This document shows positions 1 to 8,452 of a stretch of 61,117 nucleotides of DNA, in pieces. A program made the position numbers and the translations under genes. Location: positions 1 through 61,117 of the forward strand of contig WRPE01000026.1 in the NCBI GenBank assembly GCA_009773315.1, read 5' to 3'. A model generated the notes under the pieces. That model saw nothing but the letters and a program-made list of their open reading frames with translations, did no database searches and had not been told where the DNA came from. Position 1 is the stretch's first letter. The number at the start of each line of letters is the position of its first letter. The stretch comes from Syntrophaceae bacterium (GTDB lineage Bacteria > Desulfobacterota > Syntrophia > Syntrophales > Smithellaceae).

Positions 1-196
1 AATGAGTAAAGGGAAAAGGATTTTTTAAACAACGTGCAGGCTTATTGAACACACCTTAACTTTGTATATTTTTTGTCTTGACAATGGGGAGGGGTTCATT
101 TTGCAACATCCCGACCGTAAAACACTCATCGAAAAATTGCCCGAAGAAATCTGATAGTCAGATTCTTATCATCCATATGTCCGCAGGAGGTGTAAT

Positions 197-1690
197 ATGT
201 CAAGATTCACCGAATATGAAAAATATGATGGTCTGGGACTGGCCGAACTGGTCAGAAAGAAAGAAGTCACCGCGTCGGACTTGTGTGAAGAAGCGATCAC
301 GCGCATCGACGGCATCAACCCGAAGATCAACGCGGTCATTTACCGCATGGATGATGCAGCGCGCGCGGCGGCCGCCGGCCTGATTCCGCAAGGGCCATTT
401 ACCGGAGTGCCCTTTTTGTGCAAGGACCTTGTCTCCGCCATCGCGGGCATCCCTATGAACAAGGGCAGCAAATCCTGCCGCAATTATGTGCCGACTGAGG
501 ACAGTGAAATGGCCAGGCGCCACAGAGCCTCAGGACTCATCGTTCTGGGAAAAACCAACACGCCGGAATTCGGTCTGATGGGTGTTACCGAGCCGGAACT
601 GCACGGCCCGACACGCAATCCCTGGAATCTCGATCATACGCCCGGCGGTTCCAGCGGCGGATCGGGAGCAGCTGTCTCTTCAGGCATTGTGCCCATGGCC
701 TCCGGGGGCGACGGGGGTGGATCGATCCGTATTCCCGCGTCATGCTGCGCGTTGTTCGGCATGAAGGTCACACGCGGCCGCAATCCGCTTGGGCCCGAAT
801 CGGGAGAAATCTGGCAGGGCGCGGTGGTGGAAGGCGTGCTTACTCGTTCAGTACGCGACTCGGCAGCCGTGCTGGATGTGACCAATGGCGCGGACCGCGG
901 CTCGCCCTACATTATTCCCCCGCCAAAGCGGCCTTTTCTGGAAGACACAAAGCAAGACCCATCCCGGTTGAAAATCGCTTTCACGGTTCAATCGCCCTTA
1001 AAAGCCGATGTTCATCCCGAATGCGTAGAAGCCGTTCTCAACACGGCAAAGCTTTTGGAAAGTCTCGGGCATATTGTGGAAGAAGCCGAGCCCGGCATTG
1101 ACGGAGAAGTTTTGGGCAAAAGCTACATCATGATGTACTTCGGCGAAGTCGCGGCGGACATCGAGGAACTGAAAAGCGTCGTCGGCAGGCCGCTCAATCA
1201 TCATGATACCGAAGAAGCCACCTGGGCGTTAAACCTGCTGGGGCAGGCTTTTTCGGCGGGTGATTTCGTCCTTGCCATACGCCAGTGGAACACCTTCTCG
1301 CGGCAGATGGCGAAATTTCACGAAACCTATGATCTTTATCTGACGCCCACCATCGCCTCCCTTCCGCCGCGAATTGGCGAATTTCAGCAGAAACCCGCTG
1401 AACAACTCTTTTTGAAAATCATTAACACCATGAATATGGGCAAGCTGCTCAAGGCAACAGGCATTGCCGATATGATGGCCACCAAAGGCCTTGCTAAAAT
1501 GCCTTTTACTCAACTGGCCAATCTGACTGGCCAACCAGCCATGTCGGTGCCGCTGCACTGGAGCCGGGAAGGACTGCCCTGCGGCGTGCAATTTATCGGA
1601 CGTTTCGGAGAGGAATCGCTATTGTTTCAACTGGCCGGCCAATTGGAGCGGGCTCGGCCCTGGTTTGACCGCAGACCAACTTTTAAGTAG
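197..1690 (+). CDS. Amidase signature family hydrolase
   Basis: A 497-residue protein of the amidase signature family, which hydrolyses carboxamides with a Lys/cis-Ser/Ser triad. The glycine/serine-rich signature [14 protein letters not shown] lies at about residues 150-163. Likely catalytic residues are Lys76 (in FLCKDL), Ser152 in the GGSSGG loop and Ser176 in GGGSIRIP. No signal peptide is seen, so it is probably cytoplasmic. The length is normal for the family. The ATG has a strong ribosome site (AGGAGG at 185-190). It is followed by 277 bp before the acyl-CoA synthetase and seems to stand alone. The substrate cannot be told: aryl or aliphatic amide hydrolase, or a GatA-like enzyme. GatA itself is unlikely because no gatB or gatC is nearby. 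Confidence 0.9.
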   Translation: MSRFTEYEKYDGLGLAELVRKKEVTASDLCEEAITRIDGINPKINAVIYRMDDAARAAAAGLIPQGPFTGVPFLCKDLVSAIAGIPMNKGSKSCRNYVPTEDSEMARRHRASGLIVLGKTNTPEFGLMGVTEPELHGPTRNPWNLDHTPGGSSGGSGAAVSSGIVPMASGGDGGGSIRIPASCCALFGMKVTRGRNPLGPESGEIWQGAVVEGVLTRSVRDSAAVLDVTNGADRGSPYIIPPPKRPFLEDTKQDPSRLKIAFTVQSPLKADVHPECVEAVLNTAKLLESLGHIVEEAEPGIDGEVLGKSYIMMYFGEVAADIEELKSVVGRPLNHHDTEEATWALNLLGQAFSAGDFVLAIRQWNTFSRQMAKFHETYDLYLTPTIASLPPRIGEFQQKPAEQLFLKIINTMNMGKLLKATGIADMMATKGLAKMPFTQLANLTGQPAMSVPLHWSREGLPCGVQFIGRFGEESLLFQLAGQLERARPWFDRRPTFK

Positions 1691-1721
1691 AATGAATTCG
1701 GACAGACTTATCTCTACCGGC

Positions 1722-1802
1722 TCAGGGGTTCACCGCTTCGTTCCAGATATCCCGGGCGATCTCCCAGCTGCCGTTTGGCTGTTTTTTTGCGTGATAACTC
1801 TC
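1722..1802 (-). pseudogene. Possible 3' remnant of a SnoaL/DUF4440-like gene
   Basis: On the minus strand a short open stretch of about 26 codons ends at a TGA (1724-1722). It reads like the C-terminus of an NTF2-fold SnoaL/DUF4440 protein: it contains KKQPNGSWEIARDIWN, resembling the family's terminal 'rqpdGsWkivrDiwn' pattern. No initiation codon or upstream domain is visible, so it would be a truncated remnant. The match is by eye over a short stretch and could be chance. Confidence 0.35.
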
Positions 1803-1814
1803 ACATAAAATTAA

Positions 1815-1842
1815 TTGACAGAATAAAAAAACAGGCTATACT
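1815..1842 (+). promoter_or_regulatory. Sigma-70 promoter for acyl-CoA synthetase
   Basis: TTGACA at 1815-1820 and TATACT at 1837-1842 are separated by 16 bp. They lie about 125 bp upstream of the acyl-CoA synthetase start in AT-rich DNA, implying a 5' leader of roughly 115-120 nt. Confidence 0.65.
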
Positions 1843-1967
1843 CAACCCAGTTTACGTTAAGTGGTTTTAAAATAGCTCTCAATTGAAATTAAACATTAAG
1901 CCGAAACTAAACAAGGTTCGGAGAAGAACTTAATGCTTAAAATACACTTTATGGCGAGGTGCTTTAT

Positions 1968-3611
1968 ATGTCGGGTTTTGTGAACAAAACGATAGGGGAA
2001 GTGATCAAAGAAACGGCTAATCATTATCCAGACAATCCAGCTCTTATATGTCCTCAATTTAATGTTCGTTATAGTTACAGTCAGTTATATGATCAATGCC
2101 GCAGGACAGCCAGAGGTCTCCTGGCGTTGGGCATTAAGCGCGGTGATCACGTTTCCGTCTGGACGACCAATGTTCCGGAATGGGTTTATCTGCAATATGC
2201 GCTGGGTATGGTCGGAGGTGTTCTGGTCACCATCAATACCAATTACCAGTCGCATGAACTGGAATACATTCTCAAGCAATCCGATTCCACCACATTGTTT
2301 CTCATCGATACGTATCGCGACACCAGTTTTTACAACACGGTGCGTAAAATTATACCGGAACTCGACGCTGCCGAGCCGGGGAAGCTTGTTTTCGGCAAAT
2401 TACCGCTTTTGAAAAACGTCATTTATATTGGGGAAAAAGAAAATCCGACCGGCATGTTCAAATTTTCCGATCTAATTAAAATGGGGGAGAAAATAACGGA
2501 GCAGGAGCTTGACGACCGGATGAACTCTCTCACCGATGATGACGTGATCAATATGCAATACACCTCCGGGACAACCGGTTTCCCAAAAGGTGTTATGCTG
2601 ACGCATCACAACATCGTCAACAATGCCCGTATGGTCGGCGATGTGATGGGCTTGACCGAAAAAGACAGCCTGTTGATTCAGGTGCCTGTCTTTCATTGCT
2701 TCGGCTGCGTCATGAGCACACTCAACTGCGTGTACCATGGTTCGGCCATGGTTCTTCTGGAATTCTTCGATCCGCAAAAAGCGCTGGAAATGATTGCGCA
2801 AGAAAAATGCACGGCTGTCAACGGGGTGCCCACGATGTTTGTAACCATTTTGCATCATCCCGATTTCGATCACTACGATTTGACGTCTCTGCGTACCGGC
2901 ATTATGGCAGGCGCGCCCTGCCCCATCGAAACCATGAATCAGGTAAACACAAAGATGCACTGCTCCGAAATTGTCATTGCCTTCGGCCAGACCGAGTCAT
3001 CACCGGTCATGACGATGACGCGGCGCGATGATCCGGTTGAGCTGCGCGTCGCAACCGTTGGCCGTCTGCTGCCGGATATCGAAGGTAAAATCATTGATCC
3101 CGAAAGCGGCAAAGATTTGCCCGCAGGCACGCAGGGTGAAATCGTCACACGCAGCGCCTGCGTGATGAAGGGATACTACAAAATGCCCGACGCCACGGCT
3201 AACACCATCGATCAGGACGGATGGCTGCACACGGGCGACTTGGGCGTCGTGGACAAAAACGGATATTTTAAAGTAACCGGCCGGATTAAAGACATGATCA
3301 TTCGGGGCGGTGAAAATATTTATCCCCGCGAGTTGGAAGAATTTCTCTTCACACATCCAAAGGTCGTCAACGTCCAGGCCATCGGCATTGCCGACAAAAA
3401 ATATGGAGAGCAGGTTCTGGCAGCCATCCAGTTGAAAAACGGACAGACGGCAACGGCAGAAGAGTTTGTAGAATTCTGCAAAGGAAAAATCGCCCGGCAT
3501 AAGATTCCGAAGTATTGGGAATTTGTGGACAGCTACCCGATGACGGCCAGCGGCAAGATTCAGAAATTTAAGATGAGAGAGCTGTTTGAGGAAAAATATA
3601 AGCAAGACTGA
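1968..3611 (+). CDS. AMP-forming acyl-CoA synthetase (ACSF2/YngI-like)
   Basis: A 547-residue ANL-superfamily ligase that should activate a fatty or aromatic acid to its acyl-CoA with ATP. The AMP-binding P-loop YTSGTTGFPKG is at about residues 198-208. The adenylation signature continues with TGDLGVVDKNGYF and GRIKDMIIRGGENIYP, and the C-terminal catalytic lysine motif ASGKIQK is present, so the protein is complete. It most resembles medium/long-chain acyl-CoA synthetases of the ACSF2/YngI type. ATG 1968 was chosen over the in-frame GTG at 1959 because GAGG (1956-1959) sits 8 bp upstream of it. A good promoter lies at 1815-1842. Its stop codon is inside an AGACTGA heptamer of the downstream repeat. 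Substrate chain length cannot be read from the sequence. Confidence 0.9.
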   Translation: MSGFVNKTIGEVIKETANHYPDNPALICPQFNVRYSYSQLYDQCRRTARGLLALGIKRGDHVSVWTTNVPEWVYLQYALGMVGGVLVTINTNYQSHELEYILKQSDSTTLFLIDTYRDTSFYNTVRKIIPELDAAEPGKLVFGKLPLLKNVIYIGEKENPTGMFKFSDLIKMGEKITEQELDDRMNSLTDDDVINMQYTSGTTGFPKGVMLTHHNIVNNARMVGDVMGLTEKDSLLIQVPVFHCFGCVMSTLNCVYHGSAMVLLEFFDPQKALEMIAQEKCTAVNGVPTMFVTILHHPDFDHYDLTSLRTGIMAGAPCPIETMNQVNTKMHCSEIVIAFGQTESSPVMTMTRRDDPVELRVATVGRLLPDIEGKIIDPESGKDLPAGTQGEIVTRSACVMKGYYKMPDATANTIDQDGWLHTGDLGVVDKNGYFKVTGRIKDMIIRGGENIYPRELEEFLFTHPKVVNVQAIGIADKKYGEQVLAAIQLKNGQTATAEEFVEFCKGKIARHKIPKYWEFVDSYPMTASGKIQKFKMRELFEEKYKQD

Positions 3612-3669
3612 AGGCCGACCCCCTTGCTCACCGAAAGGTGATTCGAGGGGGCACGAGGCCGAAGGATAA
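3605..3669 (+). repeat. Composite heptamer-hairpin repeat
   Basis: Heptamers AGACTGA (3605-3611) and AGGCCGA (3612-3618) are followed by a hairpin at 3619-3651: outer arms CCCCC/GGGGG and inner arms TCACC/GGTGA closed by a GAAA tetraloop. Two more heptamers follow, AGGCCGA (3656-3662) and AGGATAA (3663-3669). The stop codon of the acyl-CoA synthetase is the TGA of the first heptamer. The same order of parts recurs after meaB (5986-6064). Confidence 0.7.
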
Positions 3670-3752
3670 AAGATCACGGGAAGCTTCGCTTAGACATCAA
3701 AAAGATCATTCTACAGGGAAAACCCCAGTATAGGGAAACCGAAGGCTTTCGC

Positions 3753-3780
3753 ATAACCTTCAGCCGTCAGCCTTCGGCCT
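3753..3780 (-). repeat. Heptamer array, reverse orientation
   Basis: Four consecutive 7-bp units on the minus strand, written on the plus strand as ATAACCT, TCAGCCG, TCAGCCT, TCGGCCT. It is the same family as the AGGCTGA arrays elsewhere, but inverted relative to the copy at 3605. It lies just upstream of the decayed acyl-CoA synthetase. Confidence 0.65.
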
Positions 3781-3815
3781 TTGAACCTAAAAATATACTG
3801 AGAGAGGCACTATAC

Positions 3816-4305
3816 ATGAGCAACATTTGCTACAGAGACACTATCGGCGATATGGCCCGGAGGGCCGCAACAAAATACGGCGACAAAACTGCCATCATTT
3901 TCCGCGACCTGAAACTTTCTTTTTATGACCTCGAGCGGCAGGCCAGGCGCTTTGCCAATCTCATGACCAGTTATGGTGTTCAGCAGGGCGACCGGGTGGC
4001 GGTCTACGCATACAACTCGCACTACTACCCCATCAGCATGAGAGGAATTGCTTTACCAGTATCCGGGCATCGAAGAGGTGGCTGTAATCGCCCTGCCCGA
4101 CCCCAAATGGATAGAAATCGTGGCGGCCGTCGTTGTTCCGAAGAAGGGTGTAGTGCTTGGCGAGAAAGAAATTATCACCCATTGCAAGGAAAAACTGGCT
4201 GGATTTAAATGCCCCAAGAAGATCATCATTGTCGACAAACTGCCTAAGAATCCGTCAGGAAAAATCCTGAAGCGGGAACTAAAAGAAAAATACAGCGCAT
4301 CCTAA
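3816..4305 (+). pseudogene. Acyl-CoA synthetase with large internal deletion
   Basis: Two pieces of one AMP-forming acyl-CoA synthetase are fused. Residues 1 to about 74, from ATG 3816 (GAGAGG ribosome site at 3801-3806), match the family N-terminus (ATKYGDKTAIIFRDLKLSF, GDRVAVYAYNSHYYP). From about 4040 a different frame gives the family C-terminus (EELLYQYPGIEEVAV, DPKWIEIVAAVVVPK, LPKNPSGKILKREL). The roughly 350 residues between, including the AMP-binding P-loop, are missing, and the junction also shifts frame. It cannot make a working ligase. The start codon, ribosome site and C-terminal lysine motif remain intact, suggesting recent decay. It sits next to an intact relative at 1968-3611. 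Confidence 0.85.
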
Positions 4306-4308
4306 GAG

Positions 4309-4336
4309 GCAGGGGCACGCAGCAGCGTGCCCCTGC
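4309..4336. terminator. Perfect 12-bp hairpin, terminator-like
   Basis: GCAGGGGCACGC (4309-4320), loop AGCA, and GCGTGCCCCTGC (4325-4336) form a perfect 12-bp stem just after the stop of the decayed ligase. No T-tract follows on either strand, so it may act as a stabilising or REP-like hairpin rather than an intrinsic terminator. Confidence 0.5.
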
Positions 4337-4380
4337 GGTGTGCCCCATATACAAAATATTTCAAAAATCTGGAGCAAACC

Positions 4381-4761
4381 ATGAGTGATGAATTTACGTC
4401 CATTGGAGAGATGTCTAAAAATCTGGAGATGAGCCAGAGAACCATCCGCTATTACGAAGAAATCGGCCTGCTCAATTCCATCAAGCGAGTCGAAGGAGGC
4501 CGCAGAATTTATACGGACGCAGATCTGCGCCGCCTGAAACTGATCAAACGATTGAAAATCATGGGCATGACGTTATCGGAGATGCAGGAACTGGAAGCGA
4601 TGTGGACCTATGAAAAATCAAGCGAAAAAGTACTCAAACGCCTTCTGGAGCTGCTCGGCAGTCACTTGAAGCGACTCGATGACCGCATTGCCGATCTGGA
4701 TATTCTGCGCCACGAAATCAGCGAATATCAGGGCCGGATTCAAGCAAAATTAGAAAAATAG
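4381..4761 (+). CDS. MerR family transcriptional regulator
   Basis: A 126-residue MerR-type regulator. The N-terminal winged helix-turn-helix is at residues 6-45 (SIGEMSKNLEMSQRTIRYYEE, then GGRRIYTDADLRRL). A C-terminal antiparallel coiled-coil dimerisation helix follows (residues about 80-126). It has no cysteine cluster for metal or redox sensing, so the effector is probably organic. ATG 4381 was chosen because GGAG (4371-4374) precedes it; the upstream in-frame GTG at 4327 lies inside a hairpin. Neighbours suggest control of acyl-CoA or propionate metabolism genes, but no operator was identified. The TAG stop overlaps the first heptamer of the downstream array. Confidence 0.85.
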   Translation: MSDEFTSIGEMSKNLEMSQRTIRYYEEIGLLNSIKRVEGGRRIYTDADLRRLKLIKRLKIMGMTLSEMQELEAMWTYEKSSEKVLKRLLELLGSHLKRLDDRIADLDILRHEISEYQGRIQAKLEK

Positions 4762-4807
4762 GCTGTAGGCTTAAGGCTACAGGCTAAGATGAAAGGCGCA
4801 ACGCGCC
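4760..4807 (+). repeat. Heptamer array plus hairpin after MerR gene
   Basis: Four heptamers AGGCTGT, AGGCTTA, AGGCTAC, AGGCTAA run without gaps over 4760-4787. The first overlaps the TAG stop of the MerR gene. A short hairpin GGCGC-AAC-GCGCC follows at 4795-4807. This is the same family as the repeats at 3605, 5986, 6492, 10263 and 44386. Confidence 0.7.
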
Positions 4808-4996
4808 GTCGTTATTCCATATGTAAGTAGTTTAACCGTAACAAACTAAAAGGGAACGGTCGGCATTTTCTCGCAACCGCCCCCTCTGCTTGTTATCTTC
4901 AGACTATCGCCCATCGCCATAAAATATGGATTGCCTGTTATACACCCTTTCGGTATAATCAACAAAAATGCCTTTAAACGAAACGTGAAACAACCT

Positions 4997-5983
4997 ATGG
5001 AAAAAAGAGATGTACATCCCTACATTCAAGGTGTGCTGGATCGGGACCGGCGAATGCTGGCCAAAACGATCACCCTCGTCGAAAGCTCTTTGCCTGCCGA
5101 TCAGGAATTATCAAGGCAAATTCTGGATTCGCTGATGCCATACACGGGCAAGGCTTTGCGTCTGGGCATCACGGGGCTTCCGGGCGCGGGCAAAAGCACA
5201 TTTATCGAAAGCTTCGGAACCATGCTGACGCAGAAAGGTTACCATGTGGCTGTTCTGGCAGTTGACCCCAGTTCTCCCAAAACGGGCGGCAGCATCCTGG
5301 CCGACAAAACGCGAATGGAAAAGCTGGCCGTGAACGATAAAGCCTTTATCCGCCCTTCTCCCTCGGGTAAAACCCTGGGTGGCGTCGCCCGCAAGACACG
5401 TGAATCTTTGCTGGTCTGTGAAGCGGCCGGATTTAACGCCGTGATGGTCGAGACGGTCGGTGTTGGCCAATCCGAAGTCACCGTGGCCTCGATGGTTGAT
5501 TTCTTTCTGGTGCTGATGATTGCCGGAGGCGGCGATGAATTGCAGGGCATCAAAAAAGGCGTTCTGGAGTTGGCCGACGCGGTCGCCATCAACAAAGCCG
5601 ACGGCGATAATATCGAGCGGGCCAAGATGGCCCGACGTCAATATGAAATGGCGTTTCACCTGCTTTCGCGCCCTTACCAGAACTGGTCGCCACCGGTTGT
5701 AACCTGCAGTTCCATCACCATGGCCGGATTGCAAAACATACTCAAAATCATACTTGAGCATCGCGAAAAACTAACGGCAAGCGGCGAACTACAAAAAAAC
5801 CGACAGGAACAAGCCAAAGAGTGGTTGAAATTTATGGTACGTGAAGGGGTTCAGGAATGGTTTTACGAAAGCCCCGCCGCCGCTATAATGGCCGCCTCAC
5901 TTGCAGAGGTTGAAGCAGGAACGGTGACGCCTACCACAGCCGCCGCCCGCATACTGGCGTGCTTGAAGGGGCAGAGGTTTTAA
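4997..5983 (+). CDS. meaB: MeaB/ArgK-type G3E GTPase (methylmalonyl-CoA mutase chaperone)
   Basis: A 328-residue GTPase that in characterised relatives protects and reloads adenosylcobalamin-dependent methylmalonyl-CoA mutase. Walker A is GITGLPGAGKST at about residues 57-68. The switch regions are VDPSSPKTGGSILADKTRM and VETVGVGQSEV (from about residue 150). The guanine-specificity motif NKAD is at about 198. The start at ATG 4997 matches the usual family length; an in-frame TTG at 4931 would add 22 residues and is unlikely. The ribosome site is weak. The methylmalonyl-CoA epimerase follows about 100 bp downstream. No mutase gene is in the window, so the client protein must be encoded elsewhere. 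Confidence 0.9.
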   Translation: MEKRDVHPYIQGVLDRDRRMLAKTITLVESSLPADQELSRQILDSLMPYTGKALRLGITGLPGAGKSTFIESFGTMLTQKGYHVAVLAVDPSSPKTGGSILADKTRMEKLAVNDKAFIRPSPSGKTLGGVARKTRESLLVCEAAGFNAVMVETVGVGQSEVTVASMVDFFLVLMIAGGGDELQGIKKGVLELADAVAINKADGDNIERAKMARRQYEMAFHLLSRPYQNWSPPVVTCSSITMAGLQNILKIILEHREKLTASGELQKNRQEQAKEWLKFMVREGVQEWFYESPAAAIMAASLAEVEAGTVTPTTAAARILACLKGQRF

Positions 5984-5985
5984 AG

Positions 5986-6064
5986 AGGCTGAAGGTTAAA
6001 GGCGGTAAGACCGATCCCCTGATGCCCTAAAGGGCACAGGAGAGGACGCGAGACTGAAGGAATA
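5986..6064 (+). repeat. Composite heptamer-hairpin repeat after meaB
   Basis: AGGCTGA, AGGTTAA and AGGCGGT (5986-6006) are followed by a hairpin TGCCCT-AA-AGGGCA (6023-6036) inside a CCCCT...AGG context, then AGACTGA (6051-6057) and AGGAATA (6058-6064). The order and several sequence blocks (GACCGA-C-CCCT, then GCGAG followed by heptamer and GAAGGA-TAAAA) match the element after the acyl-CoA synthetase at 3605-3669. Confidence 0.65.
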
Positions 6065-6082
6065 AAAAATAGGGAGAAAAGA

Positions 6083-6484
6083 ATGAACATTTTGAAAGTT
6101 GATCACATCGGCATCGCGGTAAAAAATCTGGCGGAAAGCTCCAAGCTTTATGAAATGCTGGGCATCAAATCGGCGGGTGTGGAGGAAGTTGCCGAACAGA
6201 AAGTAAAAGTATCTTTCTTTCCCGTGGGGGATTCGGAAATTGAACTTTTAGAATCCACGTCGCCGGATGGGCCTATAGCCAAGTATATTGAAAAGAACGG
6301 GGAAGGCCTTCAGCATCTGGCGCTGCGCGTGGATGATCTGGAAGCGGCGCTTATCGTACTTAAAGCCAAAGGCGTTCGCCTGATTGATGAAAAACCGCGC
6401 TACGGTGCGGGCGGCGCAAAAATCGCTTTCGTGCATCCCAAATCCACCGGCGGCATTCTGCTGGAACTGAGCGAGAAGAAATAG
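6083..6484 (+). CDS. mce: Methylmalonyl-CoA epimerase
   Basis: A 133-residue single-domain VOC-fold epimerase that interconverts the R and S forms of methylmalonyl-CoA, a step of propionate oxidation or formation. Expected metal-binding residues are visible: His8 (KVDHIGIAV), Glu54 (IELLES), His78 ([10 protein letters not shown]) and Glu128 (ILLELSE). Full length for the family. The ATG at 6083 has AGGGAGA (6071-6077). The gene follows meaB with a short gap filled by a repeat, so the two may be cotranscribed. The alternative of a general glyoxalase-like VOC protein is unlikely given the motif match and the meaB neighbour. Confidence 0.9.
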   Translation: MNILKVDHIGIAVKNLAESSKLYEMLGIKSAGVEEVAEQKVKVSFFPVGDSEIELLESTSPDGPIAKYIEKNGEGLQHLALRVDDLEAALIVLKAKGVRLIDEKPRYGAGGAKIAFVHPKSTGGILLELSEKK

Positions 6485-6491
6485 AGATTCT

Positions 6492-6519
6492 AGGCTCAAG
6501 GCTCAAGGCTCAAGGCTCC
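6492..6519 (+). repeat. Heptamer array between convergent genes
   Basis: Three perfect AGGCTCA units and one AGGCTCC occupy 6492-6519. They fill nearly the whole 36-bp space between the stop codons of the epimerase (6484) and the convergent small gene (6521). Confidence 0.8.
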
Positions 6520-6520
6520 G

Positions 6521-6808
6521 CTATTCTCTTATCCTTCTCAATTCCATAATCAATGGGTTTAGGGGGTCAGGGCAGGCTATAGAGGCTGTATCCTTATCTT
6601 CTTCCCAAGGTAGTTCCCCGCCAAAACGGAGAACCCGCCAGTTTGGAAAAGCGGCATAAAACGCAGAAGGGCAAAGAGCCTTCCCGCTGCCTGAGTATCC
6701 CAGGACAAAGTCTTTACTTAAATCAAATTCATCCCCTACTTTGTGCCCTGCTGCACAAGTTCCCTTTACAGACGTAATCTTTAAGACTACTTTCATTGGA
6801 TCGGCCAT
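6521..6808 (-). CDS. TIGR04076 family small protein
   Basis: A 95-residue protein resembling the TIGR04076 family of small, mostly anaerobe-associated proteins of unknown function. The visible pattern is KVVLKITSVKGTCAAGHKVGDEF near the N-terminus, then ALCPSAFYAAFPNWRVLRFGG and a terminal CPDP. The three cysteines at regular positions could bind a metal or a cofactor, but this is not shown. The start ATG at 6808 has a clear AAGGAGAG site about 10 bp upstream. It is convergent with the epimerase and in line with fdhD, 200 bp apart. Confidence 0.75.
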   Translation of the reverse strand: MADPMKVVLKITSVKGTCAAGHKVGDEFDLSKDFVLGYSGSGKALCPSAFYAAFPNWRVLRFGGELPWEEDKDTASIACPDPLNPLIMELRRIRE

Positions 6809-7009
6809 GGCGTTCTCTCCTTGTTAAATTTTCTTGCATCAAATGGATCGGTTCCTTTCAAATTTTAACCATTGGTGATTGTAATCTTGCATGGTTTTCA
6901 AAAGCCGTCAATTAGCGAGTTCAGAAATCTAATGTTTACAGTTCCAGCTTTATACCTGCTGACCGGATAACGTCGTCCCGTCACCCATAATTCATGACCC
7001 GTTTTAGAT

Positions 7010-7789
7010 TTACAGAATAATTTTTTCTCTGCCATTCACGACATAAAACCGGCCGTTCACTGCGCGGATAATGCTCAGAATGTTATACTGCCGCAGGAGC
7101 CTGACGCTCAGCGTAGTTGGCGACGCACGCGTGACCAGAACTGGCGCATGGGCGTTAATGAATTTAAAAGCGATTTCGCTGGAGATGCGTCCGGTCGAGC
7201 AGATCATCTTGTCTTCAGTCGTTAGGTGATTGATCGCTGCATTGCCGATGACTTTGTCGATGGCGTTGTGCCTGCCGATCTCGTCGAAGAAAACCAGGCG
7301 CTTGCCTGTGAGCGAATACAGCGCGGCGCTGTGGACACCGTGCGTGGACTCATGTTCCCGTGAATAGGTCAGGAATTCACTCATGGATTTCAGGATAACC
7401 TCCGCCCGGACCTGCGGCAGATCTTTGCGGATCAGGTCACAGGAAGGCAGATTTTTTCTGCTTCTGCCGCCGGCGGCGGAAATGGTTTTAATGCGTTCGA
7501 GTTTTTCATTGATGATCTTATCTTTGGCCAAAACAGCATTGACTGTTAAATTGGCTTCGTCAATTTCCATTTTTTCAATTTGATCAATGCTGTTGATAAT
7601 TCCTTCCGTTATTAAATAACCGGTAATGTGTTCCTGCAGGTAATTGCCGGAACAGGCCATCGTAATGTAAGCGCTGCCGTTGATTTTGAGGAGTACAGCA
7701 TATTCCGTGGAAAACGGCAGCGACACTTCAGTTAAAGCGCCGTCACGGTATTCATGCAACAGAACATTTTCACAAGTCGGTAAAGTCAT
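7010..7789 (-). CDS. fdhD: FdhD-like formate dehydrogenase accessory protein
   Basis: A 259-residue FdhD homologue. In E. coli, FdhD passes sulfur from IscS to the molybdenum/tungsten cofactor of formate dehydrogenase. The family signature THGVHSAAL, then FFDEIGRHNAIDKVIG and STGRISSEI, is clear. The CxxC loop of E. coli FdhD is replaced by a stretch with a single cysteine (Cys117 in LPSCD), a variation that I believe occurs in other anaerobes. No formate dehydrogenase gene is adjacent, so it must act on an enzyme encoded elsewhere. It is divergent from the isochorismatase-like gene with a 113-bp shared promoter region. Confidence 0.88.
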   Translation of the reverse strand: MTLPTCENVLLHEYRDGALTEVSLPFSTEYAVLLKINGSAYITMACSGNYLQEHITGYLITEGIINSIDQIEKMEIDEANLTVNAVLAKDKIINEKLERIKTISAAGGRSRKNLPSCDLIRKDLPQVRAEVILKSMSEFLTYSREHESTHGVHSAALYSLTGKRLVFFDEIGRHNAIDKVIGNAAINHLTTEDKMICSTGRISSEIAFKFINAHAPVLVTRASPTTLSVRLLRQYNILSIIRAVNGRFYVVNGREKIIL

Positions 7790-7834
7790 TTCTCTTCCCC
7801 ATTTTTTTCATTCTTTTACCAGCAATAATAATGA

Positions 7835-7864
7835 TTGACAAGAATTAAGCAAATTAACTAGATT
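7835..7864 (+). promoter_or_regulatory. Candidate sigma-70 promoter
   Basis: TTGACA (7835-7840) and TAGATT (7859-7864) with an 18-bp spacer, 38 bp upstream of the isochorismatase-like start. It lies in the divergent region shared with fdhD. Confidence 0.45.
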
Positions 7865-7902
7865 GTCTCGTCAACACGAAAATAGATAACGATGGAGGAA
7901 CC

Positions 7903-8442
7903 ATGCTCAGCCGCACCGCCGCCGTATTAATTATGATCGATTTTCAGGGCAATCTGGCCCGGGCCATGGTTGACAAAGAAAACCTTTTTGCCAACAGTGT
8001 CAAGCTGATTCAGGGATTCAAGGCGCTGAATCTGCCAATCATGGTGACGGAACAAATCCCCGAAAAACTGGGGCCGACCATTCCCCAACTGTTAGGAGAG
8101 CTCGAAGGCGTCCGGCCGATTGCCAAGGAATCTTTCAGCTGCTGGGCCAACGCCTTATTTCATGATCAGTTGGAATCCCTCACCCGCCGGCATGTGATCC
8201 TGACCGGCATCGAATGCCACGTTTGCGTTTATCAGACCGCATTGGATTTAATGGCCAACGGTTACACGGTTCATCTGGTCGCGGACGCCGTCTCGTCGCG
8301 CACGCCGGAAAACCGCGAGGTAGGCATTCAGGCCATTAAAAGCGCCGGCGCGCAGATCACCTCTACGGAAATGGTTTTATTCGAACTCCTACGCACTGCC
8401 GCCGACCCGAAAGCCAAAGAAATTTTTAAAATTGTGAAATAA
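7903..8442 (+). CDS. Isochorismatase-like cysteine hydrolase
   Basis: A 179-residue alpha/beta hydrolase of the isochorismatase/nicotinamidase superfamily. The catalytic triad is visible as Asp13 (MIDFQGN), Lys75 (IAKESFSCW) and Cys108 (TGIECHVCVYQTA), with the preceding cis-peptide region. The sequence is closest in style to the short ISOC1/YcaC-type hydrolases, whose natural substrates are mostly unknown. GGAGGA sits just before the ATG. It starts a probable operon: the MBL-fold gene begins 10 bp after its stop. The cysteine hydrolase assignment is firm; the substrate is not. Confidence 0.85.
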   Translation: MLSRTAAVLIMIDFQGNLARAMVDKENLFANSVKLIQGFKALNLPIMVTEQIPEKLGPTIPQLLGELEGVRPIAKESFSCWANALFHDQLESLTRRHVILTGIECHVCVYQTALDLMANGYTVHLVADAVSSRTPENREVGIQAIKSAGAQITSTEMVLFELLRTAADPKAKEIFKIVK

Positions 8443-8452
8443 AGGAACCAAC

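Noticed and set aside
78-383. 101-codon frame at the start of the window
   Set aside because: Overlaps the amidase N-terminus in another frame and lacks a ribosome site. The TTGACA at 78-83 has no matching -10.
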